The translations under genes and the position numbers were made by a program. From positions 225,940-289,939 of the forward strand of contig ONCK01000005.1 in NCBI GenBank assembly GCA_900316315.1: 64,000 nucleotides of DNA, given 5' to 3'. The notes beneath the pieces were generated by a model that worked only from the letters and a program-made list of their open reading frames with translations, searched no databases and was not told the DNA's origin. Positions 36,593 through 45,002 of this stretch are shown here, piece by piece. The stretch comes from an uncultured Prevotellaceae bacterium. Its GTDB lineage: Bacteria > Bacteroidota > Bacteroidia > Bacteroidales > Bacteroidaceae. Within the stretch, counting starts at the first letter, position 1. The number at the start of each line of letters is the position of its first letter.

Positions 36593-37327
36593 CTAAAATG
36601 TCCACTTGAGGGCAATAGTAGGTATGGCGTAGAAGGACTGATTGTGACCCGACTTATTGAATACAAAGTTGTTGCTCAGCTCGACCTCGGAACCGATACT
36701 CAGGTTGATGCCATCCCAGCCCTTGAGTTTGTTGAGGTTAACCCAGAACTGCGGCTCGCTGAGGAAGATCAGGTTGCCGTTTACATCGGGATCGTACCAG
36801 AGATCAGCAAATCCGCTTGTGGTCAGGAGGCCGCCGCAGAAGTTGATGCCCCATACGGTAGTAACTTGAAAACCATTGTATGCACCTGCTCCCATGCCGT
36901 CGAAGTAGTACTTCCACATCGCCTGCAGAGAGAAGTTCTTGTTGAAGTCAGCGCTCAGCCAGTTCCATGCGCCACCGACGAGGATAGCGTGGCGGAAACG
37001 GGATGCAATAGCCGTATGCTCGATGCTGGTGGCACCACCATTATACTCTACATGAGCAGCCCACTGCTTATTTTTGGTCAGATTGATTTCGCGTGAAAAC
37101 TCCCAGTAAGCTCCGGCGCTACCATCGCTGAAGTAATCCATATCGTTGAAGAAGTAAGTACTTCCCCATTTGTCTGCCTTAAACATCTCAATGGTCGTGG
37201 TGGCATTGGGACGTGCCCTGAGATCACCATACAGAGAATGGCCGAGATCATAATGGAACTGCACATTCTGGGCTTTGATGCCGAAGGCTGTACAGAGCAC
37301 AGCGGCAAAAAGGATTGCTTTTTTCAT
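36593..37327 (-). CDS. DUF5020 / Tsx-like outer-membrane channel
   Basis: A 244-residue exported protein. The signal peptide is MKKAILFAAVLCTAFGIKA, then QNVQFHYDLGHSLYGDLR. Many alternating beta-strand segments with aromatic ends (GSTYFFNDMDYF, GAYWEFSREI) and a final IALKWTF indicate an outer-membrane barrel. The pattern fits DUF5020 proteins, which relate to nucleoside-specific channel Tsx. It follows a purine permease gene on the same strand by 59 bases, so together they may bring purines or nucleosides through both membranes. Substrate is inferred from this context. Confidence 0.82.
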   Translation of the reverse strand: MKKAILFAAVLCTAFGIKAQNVQFHYDLGHSLYGDLRARPNATTTIEMFKADKWGSTYFFNDMDYFSDGSAGAYWEFSREINLTKNKQWAAHVEYNGGATSIEHTAIASRFRHAILVGGAWNWLSADFNKNFSLQAMWKYYFDGMGAGAYNGFQVTTVWGINFCGGLLTTSGFADLWYDPDVNGNLIFLSEPQFWVNLNKLKGWDGINLSIGSEVELSNNFVFNKSGHNQSFYAIPTIALKWTF

Positions 37328-37386
37328 AAGTGTAAATGATTGATTGTTGGGTTAAATATAAACTTTTGAAGTCACATATTCAGACC

Positions 37387-38703
37387 TTACTGAAAGAGCG
37401 GGATGAGATACTTGAGCAGGAAGAAGCATGCCAGAATGTACATGGCTACAGAGACTTGCTTGCCGCGGCCCGTGAGCAACTTGATGAGTACATAAGAAAG
37501 CATACCCATGACAATACCCTCAGAGATGCTGTAAGCGAGGGGCATCATAATGATGGTGAGGAAGCAGGGAGCCGCCTCGGTAAAATCAGACATCTCAATA
37601 TTGACGATTGCCTTGACCATCATCACGCCGACCAGTACCAGCGCACTCGTTGTGGCCGCAGCGGGGATAATCAGAAAGAGCGGGGAGAAGAAGAGCGCCA
37701 GCAAGAAGAGCATGGCTACCGTAAAGGAGGTAAGACCCGTGCGGCCGCCGGCAGCGATACCCGTAGTAGACTCTACATAAGTCGTCACGGTGGAAGTACC
37801 GCACATGGCACCGGCTACAGTACCTATAGCGTCGGCAAGGAGAGCCTTGTTGAGATTGTGGATGCGGCCGTTCTTTTCCACCATACCGGCACTTGTCGAA
37901 GCGCCGATCAGCGTCCCGAGCGTGTCAAAGAGATCCATGAATACGAGCACGAAGACTACAATCAAGTAGTTGATATCCAATGTAAGGAATTTGCTAAAGT
38001 CCATCTTGAAGGCCACGTCGCTGAAGCTCTGGGGCAGGCTGACAAGCGTGAAGCCCTCTCCCAGCTGGGTGACACCCAGAGGTATACCGATGATGGTAAT
38101 GGCAATGATGGTGATAAATAGAGCTCCGCGTACGTTAAGGGCAAGCAGCGCAGTACCAATCAGCACTCCGGCGATAGCAAGTATGCTCGACGCATTCCAA
38201 GTACCGAGCTGGAGCAGTGTGGCATCGCTGTGGACGATGATACCGCCATTCTTAAGACCGATAAAAGCGATGAAGAGACCGATACCCACCGATATGGCGT
38301 ATCGCAGATTGACTGGTATCGCATTGACTATGGCTTCTCGCACCTTAAAGACGGTCAACAGAACAAAGATGATACCCTCGATAAATACCGCAGCCAACGC
38401 TTGCTGCCACGTGAAACCCATACCGAGGACCAAGGTGTAGGCAAAAAAGGCGTTGATGCCCATACCCGATGCCAAGGCAAAGGGAAGTTTGGCGTAAAAG
38501 GCCATCACAAGCGTCGCGATGGCGGCAGCTACGATCGTAGCGGAGAATACGGCTCCCTTGTCCATATGCGCATCACCAAGAATAAGAGGATTGACTGCGA
38601 GTATGTAACTCATTGTCAAGAATGTCGTGACTCCGGCAAGCACTTCGGTCTTTACGGAGTTTTTGCTGGGATCAAAGCCCAGCAGAGAGAGAAAATTTGC
38701 CAT
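37387..38703 (-). CDS. NCS2 family purine permease (AzgA-like)
   Basis: A 438-residue inner-membrane transporter with 12-14 helices. It opens with VKTEVLAGVTTFLTMSYILA, and the AzgA-type signature ASGMGINAFFAYTLVLGMGF follows. Later segments include DLFDTLGTLIGASTSAGM and GTSTVTTYVESTTGIAAGGR, both typical. AzgA relatives carry adenine, guanine or hypoxanthine with protons. A promoter box lies at 38823-38830, leaving a 5' leader of about 115 bases with no purine riboswitch that I can recognise. The Tsx-like gene follows. Confidence 0.93.
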   Translation of the reverse strand: MANFLSLLGFDPSKNSVKTEVLAGVTTFLTMSYILAVNPLILGDAHMDKGAVFSATIVAAAIATLVMAFYAKLPFALASGMGINAFFAYTLVLGMGFTWQQALAAVFIEGIIFVLLTVFKVREAIVNAIPVNLRYAISVGIGLFIAFIGLKNGGIIVHSDATLLQLGTWNASSILAIAGVLIGTALLALNVRGALFITIIAITIIGIPLGVTQLGEGFTLVSLPQSFSDVAFKMDFSKFLTLDINYLIVVFVLVFMDLFDTLGTLIGASTSAGMVEKNGRIHNLNKALLADAIGTVAGAMCGTSTVTTYVESTTGIAAGGRTGLTSFTVAMLFLLALFFSPLFLIIPAAATTSALVLVGVMMVKAIVNIEMSDFTEAAPCFLTIIMMPLAYSISEGIVMGMLSYVLIKLLTGRGKQVSVAMYILACFFLLKYLIPLFQ

Positions 38704-38822
38704 TAACTTAAAGATTTAGAATGATTGACATCATAGCCGACCCGACCCAAGCCGCACGCTTGAACCGGTAGAGAAGATCTTAACTCCTGGAGTATCATAC
38801 GCCCCATGTTTCATATACGTCA

Positions 38823-38830
38823 CAAAAATA
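38823..38830 (-). promoter_or_regulatory. -7 promoter box of the purine permease operon
   Basis: TATTTTTG on the minus strand in an AT-rich stretch, 120 bases upstream of the ATG. Confidence 0.5.
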
Positions 38831-39046
38831 ATTATAATCTCCCTATTTATATCCTATTTTTGAAAAAAAACTGTATCAAGACAGTAATTTTATTTACCAT
38901 TTCTTATGCAGAATGATTTATCACGCTTCCAGCGAAAACGAGATGGCATCTTGTGCCGTCAAGATACTGCCGCAAAATGGGAAAGTCCGACGACATACCG
39001 ACCGCCCCGCTTACAGGTCGGGCCAGTTCCATGTAGCCCAAAAATA
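38831..39046. other. Gene-free interval upstream of the purine permease
   Basis: About 215 bases, AT-rich on the left. Nothing recognised. Confidence 0.35.
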
Positions 39047-39076
39047 GGCCGGACCTCATCTGAATGAGATCCGGCC
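39047..39076 (-). terminator. Terminator of the epimerase-PAP2 operon
   Basis: Thirteen-position stem with one mismatch (GGCCGGACCTCAT with ATGAGATCCGGCC), 4-base loop, followed on the minus strand by TATTTTTGG. It lies 114 bases after the PAP2 stop. Confidence 0.75.
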
Positions 39077-39189
39077 CATGGCTGACAACACTTTCTTCGC
39101 TTGCGCCCAAATCCGACTTTGTCCCTGCAACATTTGCCGTAACCGCTATTATGCCTCAAGCTTACTGTACAGGGACAGTCTGTCTGCGA

Positions 39190-40221
39190 CTAATCGTCGT
39201 ATACGTGGTGATGATGATGGTGGTGATGATGATGGTGATGCTTGTAGCGATGCTCACTATCGAAGTCCTTGGGACGGTGTATGAACTTGGTATAATAGAT
39301 CTTCCTGGAAATGCTGTAAATCGGGAAGGCGGTTACCCAACCTGCGATGACATCAATCACATAGTGCGCTCCGATATAGACGGTAGCAATGCAGAGCAAG
39401 ACGTAGAAGGGTACCATCCAGCGGAAGAGCTTGTCGTGCATCTTGTAAGCGAGGACGAGCATGATGGTGGCCATACCTACATGAGAGCTGGGGAAGGCTG
39501 CAATGGGGCGCTCGCTGCCCTGCGCCCATCTGACGAGAGAGGTAAAGAGACCGCCGCCTTCTTGCTTGTCCAGCTCGCTATGGTAGCGGAACCAGTCGCC
39601 GACATTATCAAACTGGCCGCTCATGGCGTCTGCCATACCGATCTTGTGGAAGTAGAACTGCGGACCTGCCGACTCGATAAACAGAAATATCAAGTAGTAG
39701 AAGAGGAAGGAGCATAGCACAATCGTCGTTGTGCGGTCAAAGTGTCGGTAGTGGACAAATGTCGCCCACACCACAATAGCAATGATCATGAGGTAGTAGG
39801 AGAAGTACCCCATATTGAAGAGTTCTCTCCAGAAGAAGCCGGGCAGCCACTGGCTCAGCATAATGGAAGGCTGGCATCCAAACATCTGTTGGTCAAAGAG
39901 CGCGAAGATATGGTCCATATCCGGCATGACACGGGAGAAGTTGTAGATGTCCGGATACCAGTATGCGAGCAGTGCAATCTGAAAGACGACACGCAGCCAG
40001 TAGGTTGCATTGCACGGATACCATACATATAGTCTCCAGAGAGCGAGCGTGCCGACCACGATGAGCAAGCGTCCCACGTAGACGGACGTTGGGTCTTCCC
40101 ATACGCCGATGTAGAAGAGCGAGAGGATTAGCGTAAATGCCAAGTAGATCATCGTAATTCTCTCCACGCCGATCAGTCCCGGCAGGGGGTACTGTCGTTT
40201 CAAAGCTTTCTTTATATCCAT
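39190..40221 (-). CDS. PAP2 superfamily membrane enzyme, Aur1-like, with poly-His tail
   Basis: A 343-residue polytopic protein. PAP2 motifs are AAFPSSHVGM (motif 2, with catalytic His) and YIGAHYVIDVIAG (motif 3, His and Asp). The N-terminal half is several extra helices. This layout resembles Aur1/Ipt1-like inositol-phosphorylceramide synthases of the PAP2_3 group rather than short lipid phosphatases. The C-terminus is odd: twelve consecutive His, encoded by mixed CAC and CAT codons, then VYDD. It overlaps the epimerase gene by 10 bases, so the two probably act together. A plain lipid phosphatase role is possible. Confidence 0.78.
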   Translation of the reverse strand: MDIKKALKRQYPLPGLIGVERITMIYLAFTLILSLFYIGVWEDPTSVYVGRLLIVVGTLALWRLYVWYPCNATYWLRVVFQIALLAYWYPDIYNFSRVMPDMDHIFALFDQQMFGCQPSIMLSQWLPGFFWRELFNMGYFSYYLMIIAIVVWATFVHYRHFDRTTTIVLCSFLFYYLIFLFIESAGPQFYFHKIGMADAMSGQFDNVGDWFRYHSELDKQEGGGLFTSLVRWAQGSERPIAAFPSSHVGMATIMLVLAYKMHDKLFRWMVPFYVLLCIATVYIGAHYVIDVIAGWVTAFPIYSISRKIYYTKFIHRPKDFDSEHRYKHHHHHHHHHHHHVYDD

Positions 40222-41240
40222 TGTGCTTGTTTGTACCAGTCAACTGTAGCCTTGACCCCGCGTTCCAGATCCCAGGCCGGCTGATAGCCAAGCTTGAGGA
40301 GGGGCGAGATGTCACAGCGCCAGTTACGTTGTTTCAGTATATTGTATTTATCACGATTGAGGGCGGTCATACGTCCCGTCACCTTAGCCATCAGGCCACC
40401 GACTGCGCAGACGATATACAGGAGCCAGAGCGGTGCCTTGACCGGGAGGACATGACGGATACCCATCTGCTCCTTAAGCAGACGGCTGAAGTCATCACTG
40501 TGGTAAGTATTGCCGTCACTGACCAGGTACCGGCTGCCATTGGTTCCGCGCTCGAGGGCGATAAAGCAGGCCTCGACAAGGTCCAGCACGTAGATGAAGG
40601 TGATTTCCTGAGGTTTATATCCTACAGAGAAGTCCAAGTGTTGCTTCAAGCTCTTGGCCATCAAGTAGTAGTCGCGCTCGCGCGGGCCGTAGACGCCGGT
40701 CGGACGCATGATGACGACATTGAGATCAGACTGCTGGAGGAGGTATTTCTCCGAGGCCAGCTTGCTACGTCCGTAGTCCGTATTGGGACGGGCCACGTCG
40801 CCGTCGGTCATCGGCGCGTACACATGTCCGTCGGCCGGATGGGCGGGATGCTCCTTGATAGCGCCGAGCACGCTGAGCGAGCTCATATAGAGCAGGCGCT
40901 TGGGCAACATCTCTTGCTGGCGGAGCGCCTCGACGAGGTGGCAGGTGCCTTCATAATTGGTCTCCATAAACTCCTGTTCATTGCGGCCCTTGGTGGCACC
41001 GGCAGCATGAATGATGTAGTCCCAACCACCTCCATTTTGCGACTTAAAGGCTGCGAGCTCCTCGCTAAGCGTAGCCACGCTGTCTAGATGAAGCGTGATA
41101 AAGTGAACACTTTGCGAGGGCAAATAGCGGTGCGAGCTGGTCGCGCGCATCCCCGCCCAGACCTCATAGCCTCTGCTAAGGGCTTGGCTGACAAGATGGC
41201 TGCCTATAAATCCGCTGGCTCCCGTAATGAGTATTCGCAT
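40212..41240 (-). CDS. NAD(P)-dependent epimerase/dehydratase-like oxidoreductase
   Basis: A 342-residue extended short-chain dehydrogenase. The dinucleotide site is ILITGASGFIGSHLV (GxxGxxG) at the N-terminus. The catalytic Tyr-Lys pair is in DYGRSKLASEKYLL. The C-terminal half binds substrate. Such proteins act on nucleotide sugars, sterols, flavonol-like compounds or 3-ketosphinganine. It precedes and overlaps the PAP2/Aur1-like gene, which makes a lipid, perhaps sphingolipid, substrate worth considering. It has its own promoter at 41269-41276. Confidence 0.85.
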   Translation of the reverse strand: MRILITGASGFIGSHLVSQALSRGYEVWAGMRATSSHRYLPSQSVHFITLHLDSVATLSEELAAFKSQNGGGWDYIIHAAGATKGRNEQEFMETNYEGTCHLVEALRQQEMLPKRLLYMSSLSVLGAIKEHPAHPADGHVYAPMTDGDVARPNTDYGRSKLASEKYLLQQSDLNVVIMRPTGVYGPRERDYYLMAKSLKQHLDFSVGYKPQEITFIYVLDLVEACFIALERGTNGSRYLVSDGNTYHSDDFSRLLKEQMGIRHVLPVKAPLWLLYIVCAVGGLMAKVTGRMTALNRDKYNILKQRNWRCDISPLLKLGYQPAWDLERGVKATVDWYKQAQWI

Positions 41241-41268
41241 TCCTTTTTAGTACAATAAGATTGGGTTA

Positions 41269-41276
41269 CAAAAATA
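41269..41276 (-). promoter_or_regulatory. -7 promoter box of the epimerase-PAP2 operon
   Basis: TATTTTTG followed by GTAA on the minus strand, 28 bases before the ATG. Confidence 0.55.
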
Positions 41277-41406
41277 CGAAGAAAAAAATCTTATACTCCC
41301 TTTTTCTCTCTTAAATCGTGCATTCTCCGACTGGTTTTCCTTGCCATCACCTTCTCTGGACCGCCGGCAGAATATTTTTTCCATCATCCATGGTCTGCAG
41401 ACGACA

Positions 41407-41423
41407 GTCAGCGCTACGCTGAC
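41407..41423 (-). terminator. Small hairpin after rmuC
   Basis: Seven-bp perfect stem GTCAGCG/CGCTGAC with a 3-base loop, 33 bases after the rmuC stop. No T-run, so a weak call. Confidence 0.35.
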
Positions 41424-41455
41424 ATCAGACCGGGCCGCTCTCAGTCGCATATGGG

Positions 41456-42718
41456 TCACGCCTCATCGGCCGCCTCAGTGAGGCTCGTGGGCATGTCTTT
41501 CTTGGGCGCCAAGCCTAGCTGCCTCATCGACTCCAACCGACCCACGAAATTTCCTTTACCCTCCAGCAGACGCTTGCGGGCTAATCCATAGCTCTTGTCC
41601 AAACTGTCAATGCTCTTGCCCAGCTGCTCAAACGACTCGGCGAAGAGTGCAAACTGGCTGTAGAGCTTGTTGGCCGCATCAATCACCTTCTCTACATTCT
41701 TGGTCTGACGGGCTGACTGCCAGACGTTGTTGATGATCTGCAGCGTCATAATCAAGATATTGGGGCAGGCGAGGATGACCTTGCGCTCCCATGCAAAGAG
41801 ATTGAGCTTGTCGTCCGCTCCCACGGCGGCGAGATAAGAAGCCTCCGTGGGCATAAACATGATGACGTATTCGGGAGAGCCTTTGACGTCTTTGGGATAG
41901 TTTTTGTCAGAGAGCTCGACCACATGAGCTCGGACGCTCTCTAGATGGCGCTTGAGGGCTTCGGCACGCTCGGCATCGTCGGTAGCACGCGTGTAGTCGG
42001 CAAAAGCGGTAAGCGAGACCTTGCTGTCGATGATAATGCTGCGGCCTTCGGGGAAATAAACCACGACATCGGGTCTCACATTGCGTCCATCCTCCGTATG
42101 AAAGTTCTCCTGCACCTGATATTCCACGCCCTTGGTCAAGCCGGAGCGCTCTAGGAGCGTGTCAAGTACCATTTCGCCCCAGTCTCCTTGCAGCTTGGAG
42201 TCTGTCTTGAGGGCACGTGCGAGGTTGTCGGCCTCACGTCCGACGCTGGCCGTCTGTTCCTCGAGTCGCTTGATAGCTTCCAGGAAAGAGGTATGCTGAG
42301 CGACGCCCTTGAGCTTGGAGTCTTGCAGCTCCTGATGTAGATGTCGTAGATTGTCCTCCAAGGGCTTGAGCAGCAGGTTGAGATGCGTATTGGCGTCCTT
42401 CTCAAGCTTAAGTTTCTGATCGTCGAGTACTTGTCCCGCCAAGCCGCTGAAGCGCTGCTCCATCTGTCGAAGGCTCTCCTGCATGAAGGTCCGCATCTCA
42501 GAAATGCGGGCATCGGCCTGTTGACGGGCTTCCTCACGGGCTTTGTCGAGGTGGGACTGCGACAGTTTGCGCTCTTCCTCCAGCTGGGTCGCGAGACGGG
42601 ACGACTCGGCCTGGGCTGCATGGGTCAAGGGCTCAAAGCGGCTCTTCCCTACCAGATATCCGATCCACAGGCCGGCCGCCAAGGCGACGAAGACAATAAT
42701 CACTGTCTCAAACATCAC
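41456..42718 (-). CDS. rmuC: DNA recombination protein RmuC
   Basis: A 420-residue protein with one N-terminal membrane helix (VIIVFVALAAGLWIGYLVG), a long coiled-coil of about 170 residues (AESSRLATQLEEERKLSQSH onwards) and a C-terminal RmuC nuclease-like domain. The domain includes LQGDWGEMVLDTLLERSGL, RPDVVVYFPEGRSIIIDSKV and SPEYVIMFMPTEASY. RmuC limits DNA inversions at short repeats in E. coli and resembles PD-(D/E)XK nucleases. It follows the flavodiiron gene by 26 bases. The start may be the first or second Met. Confidence 0.93.
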   Translation of the reverse strand: MMFETVIIVFVALAAGLWIGYLVGKSRFEPLTHAAQAESSRLATQLEEERKLSQSHLDKAREEARQQADARISEMRTFMQESLRQMEQRFSGLAGQVLDDQKLKLEKDANTHLNLLLKPLEDNLRHLHQELQDSKLKGVAQHTSFLEAIKRLEEQTASVGREADNLARALKTDSKLQGDWGEMVLDTLLERSGLTKGVEYQVQENFHTEDGRNVRPDVVVYFPEGRSIIIDSKVSLTAFADYTRATDDAERAEALKRHLESVRAHVVELSDKNYPKDVKGSPEYVIMFMPTEASYLAAVGADDKLNLFAWERKVILACPNILIMTLQIINNVWQSARQTKNVEKVIDAANKLYSQFALFAESFEQLGKSIDSLDKSYGLARKRLLEGKGNFVGRLESMRQLGLAPKKDMPTSLTEAADEA

Positions 42719-42744
42719 ACTATGATTTTACAGACTTTGTCTTA

Positions 42745-43929
42745 CTATTTTCCCGATAGGATGCGCTCAGCCATAGCCCGGCCTAAGGCGCGTCCGCGGT
42801 CGCCGTCAGCAGCGGCAAATCCTTGCTTCATCTCGACCGGCTCACCGACCAGTGTATTGCCGTTCTGTGCGGCAAAGGCCTGGAGGTGCTTGACAGCCTG
42901 TCCAGCCCAACTGAAGGAGCCGAAGACACCAATGAGACGATTCTTGAGCACGCGGCCCTGCAGGTCGTCCACGATCTGCTGCATCAAGGGGAAGAGTCCG
43001 TTGTTGTAAGTCGGAGCGCCGAGTACCAGGCCCTTGTAGCGGAAGGCATCAGCAATGATATAGGAGGGGTCTGAGTGCCCAAGTTTGTGCATTGCAAAGC
43101 GCTTGAGACCGCCTTGGGCAAGTCCTTCGGCCACAGCCTCGGCCATGCGTCCCGTATGGCCATACATCGTACCGTATACCAGGCATACTCCCGGTTCGCC
43201 CTCGTAGAGACTGAGTCGGTTGTAGGTCTTTACGACTTCCTGCAACTGATCTGTCCATACCGGGCCATGGGTTGAGCAGATGCGCTCGAGATGTACGCCT
43301 GACAACTTGCGCAGCGCCATCTGCACCTGTGCGCCGTATTTGCCCACAATATTGGAGTAATACCTGACCATCTCCGGCCAATACTTGGCAGTATCAAGGT
43401 CGGTATCGACCACGGCGCCATCCAGCGTACCGAAACAGCCGAAAGCATCGCCCGAGAAGAGGGTATGACTCTCCGTCTCCAGGGTCATCATCGTCTCAGG
43501 CCAGTGAACCATTGGCGTAAGTGTGAACTGGAGTCGCGCGCCTTCCAGATCAAGCGTACTGCCCTGAGTAACCTCAAGCGTAGGTCCGCCCTGACCGTAG
43601 TAACCCTCGACCATGGAAAGCGTCTTGCGGTTGCCGACGATACATACATCGGGCATCCACTGCCGCAGAAGAGCTATGCTACCACTGTGGTCGGGCTCCA
43701 TATGATTAATAATAAGATAGTCGATCTTGCGTTCGCCGATGGCATCCTTGACTTGCTCGACAAACTGAGAGAAGAAGCGGTTGTCGACGGTATCAATCAG
43801 CGCCACCTTGTCTCCAGCTACGATGTACGAATTGTAAGATACACCATAGGGCAATGGCCAAAGGCCTTCAAATCGCTCTTTGTCGCGGTCGTTGACGCCG
43901 ACATACCATATATGGTCTGTTAGTTTCAT
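42745..43929 (-). CDS. Flavodiiron protein (FprA-type A flavoprotein)
   Basis: A 394-residue cytosolic O2 or NO reductase of anaerobes. The N-terminal metallo-lactamase domain holds the diiron site, visible as HMEPDHSGS (H76, E78, D80, H81) and PMVHWPETMM. The C-terminal flavodoxin domain binds FMN (VYGTMYGHTGRMAEAVAEGL, then LGAPTYNNG). It probably detoxifies oxygen or nitric oxide using reduced rubredoxin or a similar donor; no rubredoxin gene is adjacent. Together with the Bacteroidales context it suggests an anaerobic or microaerotolerant host. Confidence 0.94.
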   Translation of the reverse strand: MKLTDHIWYVGVNDRDKERFEGLWPLPYGVSYNSYIVAGDKVALIDTVDNRFFSQFVEQVKDAIGERKIDYLIINHMEPDHSGSIALLRQWMPDVCIVGNRKTLSMVEGYYGQGGPTLEVTQGSTLDLEGARLQFTLTPMVHWPETMMTLETESHTLFSGDAFGCFGTLDGAVVDTDLDTAKYWPEMVRYYSNIVGKYGAQVQMALRKLSGVHLERICSTHGPVWTDQLQEVVKTYNRLSLYEGEPGVCLVYGTMYGHTGRMAEAVAEGLAQGGLKRFAMHKLGHSDPSYIIADAFRYKGLVLGAPTYNNGLFPLMQQIVDDLQGRVLKNRLIGVFGSFSWAGQAVKHLQAFAAQNGNTLVGEPVEMKQGFAAADGDRGRALGRAMAERILSGK

Positions 43930-44034
43930 GATAATGTGTATATAGTGCTCACCTTGAGCCTCTGACTTAACGTATTGATTAGTCTTCCCGCCGTCCTATC
44001 GGCGCTGATGGCCACTGCATCGCCTCCGCCCGCT

Positions 44035-44607
44035 CTATGCAAGCCGCCGTATCAGACGGTCAATGGTCGGGGCGTAGTGCCGATACTCCAACTCGTGTAC
44101 CCGACAGGCCACATCCTCGGGCGTATCACCCGGCATCACGGGGCACCGCTCCTGGAGCACCATCTGTCCGCCGTCATAGTGCTGGTCGATCAGATGGATA
44201 GTGATGCCCGTCTCACGGTCTCCGTCACGCACCACCTCTTCATGCACCTTCATCCCATAGAGTCCCTTACCACTGTGACGGGGTATGAGCGAGGGATGTA
44301 TATTAACGATGCGGCCAGGATAAGCCTCGAGCAAATAGGCCGGCACCAGGAGCAAGAAGCCATCAAGTACGATGAAGTCAATCTCATGATCCGACAGCGC
44401 CTGCATCAGCTCGATTCCTCGGGCAAACGCCTCACGGTTGATGTATATCGAGTCTATGCCGTGCCGCTCAGCACGCCGTGCGATGCCTGCAGCCTGCCTA
44501 TTGTAGACAATCAGGCTGACGCTCACGTCGGAGCGTCCTTGGAAATACTCGATGATATGCTCGGCATTGGTCCCCTCACCTGAGCCAAAGATGGCGATAT
44601 GCTTCAT
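44035..44607 (-). CDS. purN: Phosphoribosylglycinamide formyltransferase
   Basis: A 190-residue GART that transfers formyl from 10-formyl-THF to GAR, step three of purine synthesis. It opens IAIFGSGEGTNAEHIIEYF. The catalytic region reads IVNIHPSLIPRHSGKGLYG (Asn, His) with the later IHLIDQHYDGGQMVLQ (Asp). Length is typical. The flavodiiron gene lies 105 bases downstream. purL, the next pathway enzyme, is 5 kb away on the same strand, so these steps are not in one operon. Confidence 0.95.
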   Translation of the reverse strand: MKHIAIFGSGEGTNAEHIIEYFQGRSDVSVSLIVYNRQAAGIARRAERHGIDSIYINREAFARGIELMQALSDHEIDFIVLDGFLLLVPAYLLEAYPGRIVNIHPSLIPRHSGKGLYGMKVHEEVVRDGDRETGITIHLIDQHYDGGQMVLQERCPVMPGDTPEDVACRVHELEYRHYAPTIDRLIRRLA

Positions 44608-44917
44608 ATAGGAGTTACTGGTAGTGCTTTATCGTCTGCAAATGTAGCAAAATTCTGCCACACTCACCTATATCTCACAGCCAAAGGTGACTCACGGCCC
44701 GCCAAACCTCGCCGTCAGTCTGCCCCATAGACTCCGACAAACGTAGGCATCCCCTGCAGCGAGCCCAAAGTCCAGCGTAGCGAGCTGGGAAGCGGGCAAA
44801 AGACAGGTCCAAAGCGCCACAGTAGTTGCCAAATTGTCTCCGACCTTTCCTTTGTACCTTGGGCAGTCCGCAGTATACGGGGGTGCACATCTTAAAAATT
44901 AACAAAAAAAATCTTAC
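44608..44917. other. Divergent interval between purN and mdh
   Basis: About 310 bases. The purN promoter is at 44639-44646 and the mdh promoter at its right edge. The middle holds no credible gene. Confidence 0.45.
44639..44646 (-). promoter_or_regulatory. -7 promoter box of purN
   Basis: TACATTTG followed by CAG on the minus strand, 31 bases before the ATG. Confidence 0.6.
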
Positions 44918-44952
44918 TTTGCACACAAATAGAGAGAATAGTAGTAATTTTG
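44918..44952 (+). promoter_or_regulatory. mdh promoter
   Basis: TAATTTTG at 44945-44952 is a full -7 match, 50 bases before the ATG. TTTG at 44918-44921 is 23 bases further up, slightly wide for -33; TACTTTG overlapping it may be an alternative box. Confidence 0.55.
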
Positions 44953-45002
44953 TAGTATCAAAGATGATGAAACATCACAAACAAATTTAACAGCAATACA
45001 TT

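Noticed and set aside
38704..38822. Purine riboswitch in the leader of the NCS2 permease gene
   Set aside because: I could not find the conserved junction and loop sequences of the purine riboswitch; only a leader of about 115 bases is visible.
39205..39240. Poly-His run as a cloning tag or assembly artefact
   Set aside because: The codons are a natural CAC/CAT mixture, the frame continues into VYDD and a stop, and the flanks are ordinary genomic sequence.
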